From Ignavibacteria bacterium (GTDB lineage Bacteria; Bacteroidota; Ignavibacteria; Ignavibacteriales; Ignavibacteriaceae), in the NCBI GenBank assembly GCA_030684555.1, contig JAUXVN010000041.1, positions 1 through 46,676 of the forward strand: 46,676 nucleotides of DNA. The letters run 5' to 3'. The position numbers and the translations under genes were made by a program. This document shows, piece after piece, positions 42,809 to 46,676 of this stretch; position 1 is the first letter of the stretch, and each line of letters opens with the position of its first letter. The notes beneath the pieces are model-generated. The model had not been told where the DNA came from. It saw nothing but the letters and a program-made list of their open reading frames with translations, and ran no database searches.

Positions 42809-44641
42809 ATGAAAATAAAATTATCGCTCGTTTTAGCAATCTATTTATTTCATAGTGCTTCTATGATAGCCCAAGTTGTGGATAAACCTCTTGTAAAAAT
42901 AGGAAATTATAAATTATCGGAAAAAGAATATATCGAACGCGTTGAGATGACACCGCTTCTCGGAAGAAAATTAAAAGGGGAAAATCGAAAAGTAAAAGAG
43001 GATTTCCTCTATTCGTTAATTGGTGAAAAACTGCTTGCAATAGGTGCACGTGATTACGGAATTGACACTCTTGAGTTAGTCAAACATTCCTTAATTGAAT
43101 TTGAAAAAATGTTTGTCCGCGATGCTTTGTACAAAAGAAAAATTGTAGAACCTTCGAGAGCAGACGGAGAAGAATTATTTGACCGGTATTTGTTTTCCCC
43201 CTCAATCGTATTTACGACATTTATTCATGCTAATACGAAAAAAGAAATTGATGATATTTACAACCTGCTAAAACTTGGAACTCCATTTGATTCGCTTTAC
43301 GTTGAACTTGCAGATGCTAAAACAGATACTCTCACATTCGGTATCGGAAATTTGCCTGAAAGCGATGAAGTTAAATTGTTTGGAGTGGGATTAAATGAAT
43401 TTACGGAACCGATTCAACTTGATGATAAATGGTTTCTCTTTAACATTAAGAAAAAATATGATCCGGTTTTTGCCAAATCAGCAGGCTGGGAAGTTGAATT
43501 TAAACGGTTAAAAAAAGTCGCCGAAGGTCGGGCTGAAGATAAATATTATCGTGACTTTACGAAGAGTTTTTTTGCAAATAAAATCGTACAAGCGAACGGT
43601 AAAATGCTCCATTTTCTTGCGGCTCATATCGAAAATGTTTTGAAGAAAAAATACGAAAAAGTTAATCCCAAACCCGATAAACTGACACTTGAATTAATTG
43701 ATCTTCTTCAGATTGAAGATAAAATATCGCCGGATACACTTAACCAACCCTATATACAACTCGAACAGAAAAATCACAGCTTAAAAGATTTTATCAGATT
43801 TTTTCGCTTTGAACAATTTTCTCTTTCGACTATTGATTATCAATCGATTGTGACTTTGCTGAATAATAAAACCAAAAAATATATCGAGTGGGAATTACTT
43901 GCCCACGAAGGTTATCGTTTGAACTTAGATAAAACTGAAGAGGTTAAATATCAGACAAATATGTGGAGGGAGAATTATCTTTTTAGCCTGATGAGAAATA
44001 AATTTATGGACTCAACTTCGGCTAATAGTGCCGATTATCAAAAGTATTATGAAGAGAATTATCGTTCTAAGAAAATCCCTTCGCAAGTCAATATTTTAGA
44101 AATATTAACTGACAGTTTAAATAACGTCTATTTCATTCTTGATGAAATTGAAAAAGGAGTCGACTTTAAAGAATTGGCTTCTAAGTATTCTAATAGAGAA
44201 TGGACAAAATCAAGTCAAGGTGAATTTGGGTTTTTCCCTATAACAAATCATGGAGATATTGGAACAATAGCTTCGAGAATGGAAATTGGTGAAATCTACG
44301 GACCGCTTAAAGTTAAGGAAGGTTATTCGATATTTAAATTAGTCGGTAAAAAAGAGGAAATAGAACAGATAACCCCATTTGAAAAAGTTCAATCGGAAAT
44401 TGAACAGGTTGTAAAGTTTAAAAAAATTAATGATGCAATCTCCAGTTATACCGCATCAAAAGCGGTTGAACTCGGGGTTGAAATAGATTCGGATTATTTT
44501 GAACAATTAAAAATATCGAACATTAACGCACTGGTATTTAAACATTTGGGTTTTGGCGGAAAAGTTACCGCAGTCCCATTACTCACTCCTTTTTTCGAAT
44601 GGGCAACACCATGGCTTGAAAATCAGAATGTAAATCCATAA
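42809..44641 (+). CDS. Parvulin-type peptidyl-prolyl isomerase, SurA-like
   Basis: A 610-residue exported protein with a signal peptide (to about MIAQ). The N-terminal 250 residues are a charged, helical chaperone-like region. A single well-preserved parvulin (PPIC) domain lies at about 425-520 (KIPSQVNILEILTD, GVDFKELASKYSNRE, SQGEFGFFPITN, IASRMEIGEIYGPLKVKEGYSIFKLVGKKEE). The order and export fit SurA/PrsA-like foldases that assist outer-membrane proteins, which would suit an envelope rich in TonB barrels. A second, degenerate parvulin-like stretch at about 145-215 (YNLLKLGTPFDSLYVELAD, GIGNLPESDEV) may be an inactive copy. It stands alone. Confidence 0.75.
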   Translation: MKIKLSLVLAIYLFHSASMIAQVVDKPLVKIGNYKLSEKEYIERVEMTPLLGRKLKGENRKVKEDFLYSLIGEKLLAIGARDYGIDTLELVKHSLIEFEKMFVRDALYKRKIVEPSRADGEELFDRYLFSPSIVFTTFIHANTKKEIDDIYNLLKLGTPFDSLYVELADAKTDTLTFGIGNLPESDEVKLFGVGLNEFTEPIQLDDKWFLFNIKKKYDPVFAKSAGWEVEFKRLKKVAEGRAEDKYYRDFTKSFFANKIVQANGKMLHFLAAHIENVLKKKYEKVNPKPDKLTLELIDLLQIEDKISPDTLNQPYIQLEQKNHSLKDFIRFFRFEQFSLSTIDYQSIVTLLNNKTKKYIEWELLAHEGYRLNLDKTEEVKYQTNMWRENYLFSLMRNKFMDSTSANSADYQKYYEENYRSKKIPSQVNILEILTDSLNNVYFILDEIEKGVDFKELASKYSNREWTKSSQGEFGFFPITNHGDIGTIASRMEIGEIYGPLKVKEGYSIFKLVGKKEEIEQITPFEKVQSEIEQVVKFKKINDAISSYTASKAVELGVEIDSDYFEQLKISNINALVFKHLGFGGKVTAVPLLTPFFEWATPWLENQNVNP

Positions 44642-44840
44642 ATATTTTTAAATGGTTTAACCATCTTACGTATAAATTGGATTTCAATTTATGTTCCTGT
44701 ATATAACTTAGTGATTTCGTGCCTTGGTGGCGAAATTTGACTTCTTTTTTTGCCGCGAAGTCTCAAGGAAACAAAGAAACCACCGAGTGCCTAAGGTGAA
44801 TGATTTAACTTTAATATTTTCCTCATAGAAAGGGGACATT
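44642..44840. repeat. Intergenic repeat-like element
   Basis: The stretch contains CTTGGTGGCGAA (about 44724) and CCACCGAGTGCC (about 44782), an imperfect inverted pair. Its right end TGCCTAAGGTGAATGATT resembles the right end of the element at 5937-6163. It looks like an imperfect palindromic repeat. No gene is present. The ribosome site of the FAD gene, AAAGGGGAC, lies at its end. Confidence 0.35.
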
Positions 44841-46409
44841 GTGAAAAAAGAAATCGAATTATCTTTCCTCCCTAAAGATGCCTTCAACGACGAAGTTATA
44901 AGAAATTCAATTGCTCAAAGACTCAGAATAAATCTAAATGAAATCTCTGCACTAAATATTCTAAGGCGTTCCATTGACGCAAGAAAAAGTCAAGTTGTAT
45001 ATAAATTGTTGATTGAAGTTTATATAAATGAAATCCCTAATCAACTTGAAGAAAAAATTACTTATAAACATGTTGATAATGGAAGAAGAGTAATAATAGT
45101 CGGAAGCGGTCCTGCGGGAATGTTCGCCGCATTAAGATTATTAGAACTTGGTTTCAAACCAATTGTGATTGAAAGAGGTAAAGATGTTCAAACCCGAAGA
45201 CGGGATATTCGAGGAATTCAACAAGAACATATTGTTAATCCCGATTCAAACTATTGCTTCGGTGAAGGGGGAGCCGGAACTTATAGCGATGGCAAACTAT
45301 ACACTCGTTCAACAAAAAGGGGAAATGTAAAAAAAATTCTATCTGTACTCGTTAATCATGGTGCAGTTAAAGATATTTTAATTGATGCGCATCCGCATAT
45401 CGGTTCGAACAAACTTCCACAAGTCGTTACATCAATCCGCGAAACAATTTTAAGCCATGGCGGCGAAGTTCACTTTAATTCCAGGGTTACCGATTTATTG
45501 ATTAGCGAAAATAAAATTAGCGGAGTGATTGTAAATGAAAGTGATGAATTTACTGCTGATGCAGTAATCCTTGCTACAGGACACTCCGCACGCGATATTT
45601 ATGAACTTTTATTTAATAAAGGAGTTAGATTAGAATCTAAACCATTTGCATTGGGGGTTCGTATTGAACATCCTCAATCATTGATTGATGAAATTCAATA
45701 TCATTCAAAAGAGAAAGATCCGAACCTGCCTGCCGCAAGTTATGGCTTAACCTGTCAGATTGATGGGAGAGGAGTATTTTCATTTTGTATGTGTCCGGGG
45801 GGAATTATTGTTCCCGCATCGACTGCACCGGGGGAATTAGTGGTTAACGGAATGTCCCTTTCAAAAAGGAATTCACCTTTTGCAAATTCCGGTTATGTAG
45901 TTACTATTGATAAAGAAGATGTTGCTAATTATAATTCTTACGGAGTTTTTGACGGTTTACAATTTCAAAAAGAAATCGAACAAAAAACATTTGTAGCGGG
46001 AGGAAGTTCACAAACTGCTCCTGCTCAAAAGGTGACAGATTTTCTTAACAATAGATTATCTTCAAATTTATTGAAAACCTCTTATATCCCCGGAATTATT
46101 TCTTCACCACTTCATGAATTATTGCCTGATTTTATAGTTAAACGACTTCAAAAAGGATTGATCGAATTCAATAAAAAAATGAGAGGCTATATAACTGAAG
46201 AAGCACAATTGATTGCCGTTGAATCAAGGACAAGTTCACCTGTCCGTATTCCCAGGAATCCTGAGACTTATATGCATACTGAAATTGAAGGATTATTTCC
46301 TTCCGGAGAAGGAGCCGGTTATGCAGGAGGAATTGTCTCTGCTGCAATAGATGGTGAAAATTGTGCTAACGGAGTGAACCATTATTTAAGTAGTTTAATA
46401 AAGAAATAA
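44841..46409 (+). CDS. FAD-dependent oxidoreductase, COG2509-like
   Basis: A 522-residue protein with a GTG start (AAAGGGGAC lies 3 bases upstream). The Rossmann dinucleotide motif is GSGPAG at residues 88-93 in VIIVGSGPAGMFAALRLLELG, and a second flavoprotein motif is ATGHSARD. The N-terminal 85 residues form a separate alpha/beta domain. Diagnostic stretches of the COG2509 family are CFGEGGAGTYSDGKLYTRS, FSFCMCPGG, GMSLSKRNSPFANSG and the C-terminal GEGAGYAGGIVSAAIDG. The family is annotated only as a predicted FAD dehydrogenase; the substrate is not known. No signal peptide, so cytoplasmic. It stands alone in this window. Confidence 0.85.
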   Translation: MKKEIELSFLPKDAFNDEVIRNSIAQRLRINLNEISALNILRRSIDARKSQVVYKLLIEVYINEIPNQLEEKITYKHVDNGRRVIIVGSGPAGMFAALRLLELGFKPIVIERGKDVQTRRRDIRGIQQEHIVNPDSNYCFGEGGAGTYSDGKLYTRSTKRGNVKKILSVLVNHGAVKDILIDAHPHIGSNKLPQVVTSIRETILSHGGEVHFNSRVTDLLISENKISGVIVNESDEFTADAVILATGHSARDIYELLFNKGVRLESKPFALGVRIEHPQSLIDEIQYHSKEKDPNLPAASYGLTCQIDGRGVFSFCMCPGGIIVPASTAPGELVVNGMSLSKRNSPFANSGYVVTIDKEDVANYNSYGVFDGLQFQKEIEQKTFVAGGSSQTAPAQKVTDFLNNRLSSNLLKTSYIPGIISSPLHELLPDFIVKRLQKGLIEFNKKMRGYITEEAQLIAVESRTSSPVRIPRNPETYMHTEIEGLFPSGEGAGYAGGIVSAAIDGENCANGVNHYLSSLIKK

Positions 46410-46430
46410 TTGGTAAGAAATTCCATCTGT

Positions 46431-46452
46431 TGTCGAGAACCACTTCTCGACA
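46431..46452 (+). terminator. Hairpin after FAD gene
   Basis: TGTCGAGAA (46431-46439) and TTCTCGACA (46444-46452) form a perfect 9-bp stem with a 4-base loop. No T run follows, so termination is possible but not certain. Confidence 0.4.
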
Positions 46453-46545
46453 GAGGATGGAGTAAAACTAAAGATTATCCATAATCGGCGGAGCGCTCAT
46501 GTTAAAAAATAATGTTTATTACCAAAAACCAAATAAGAGGCAATT

Positions 46546-46676
46546 ATGTCCTTAAACTCATTAACAAAACTATTAGTTATAATATTACTCCCGTTACTTT
46601 TTACTGCGGTGAGTTGTAATAAGCCGACAGAGCCGCCGCCTGTTGATGATAAACCAATTGTAAAAAACACAATAGT
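46546..46676 (+). CDS. Lipoprotein, 3' end beyond the window
   Basis: The start of a gene cut by the window edge. AAGAGG lies 5 bases before the ATG, and the first 43 codons encode a lipoprotein signal peptide ending in the lipobox TAVSC (Cys24), followed by a proline-rich linker NKPTEPPPVDDKP. No function can be given from this fragment. Confidence 0.6.
   Translation, partial: MSLNSLTKLLVIILLPLLFTAVSCNKPTEPPPVDDKPIVKNTI

Overview
The window looks like chromosome from a low-GC member of the Ignavibacteria / Bacteroidota-Chlorobi group. The main evidence is six secreted proteins that end in a type IX secretion (T9SS) type A sorting domain with the NYPNPFNP signature typical of Ignavibacteria. 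Two PorV/PorQ-like outer-membrane proteins, TonB-dependent receptors with a carboxypeptidase-regulatory-like N-domain and parvulin-type periplasmic folding factors fit the same group. I see no rRNA, tRNA or CRISPR array.

Layout. (1) 1-3202 is an accessory island: a 5'-truncated DUF4186 gene, then a tight operon of a radical SAM enzyme, an ASCH-domain protein and a P-loop nucleotide-kinase-like protein, then a frameshifted small membrane-protein remnant and an XRE-type regulator. (2) 3590-9031 holds a GH2 glycosidase, a di-haem cytochrome c lipoprotein and a sodium/solute symporter with a good sigma-54 promoter match. (3) 9132-22772 looks like a beta-glucan utilisation locus: a multi-domain carbohydrate-binding T9SS protein, a TonB receptor, a 1042-residue Asp-rich surface protein, a PorV-like protein, a circularly permuted GH16 lichenase and a GH3 beta-glucosidase. 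(4) 22773-24868 is a repeat-rich region in which a VapBC toxin-antitoxin pair lies between inverted copies of a palindromic repeat composite, followed by a 21-bp-period repeat. (5) 24869-28468 (minus strand) holds a small T9SS protein, an esterase-family protein, a HEAT-like protein and an AI-2E family membrane protein. (6) 28531-40633 holds a T9SS M14 carboxypeptidase, an orphan exported protein, and a second copy of the TonB receptor / giant protein / PorV-like cassette followed by a starch-binding-like T9SS protein. (7) 40713-46676 holds an SGNH/TPR membrane protein, a SurA-like isomerase, a FAD oxidoreductase and the start of a lipoprotein.

How the genes may work together (inference). Secreted GH16, GH2 and GH3 enzymes would cut a polysaccharide, surface proteins would bind it, the TonB receptor would import oligosaccharides and the symporter would take up sugars. 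The striking feature is that a TonB receptor, a giant Asp-rich protein with a GKFA-I-K C-terminus and a PorV-like protein occur as a fixed three-gene cassette twice in 28 kb, with no SusD homologue recognised. The giant protein may fill the SusD position, with its own T9SS shuttle. The other candidate for a new system is the DUF4186 / radical SAM / ASCH / kinase island at the left end.
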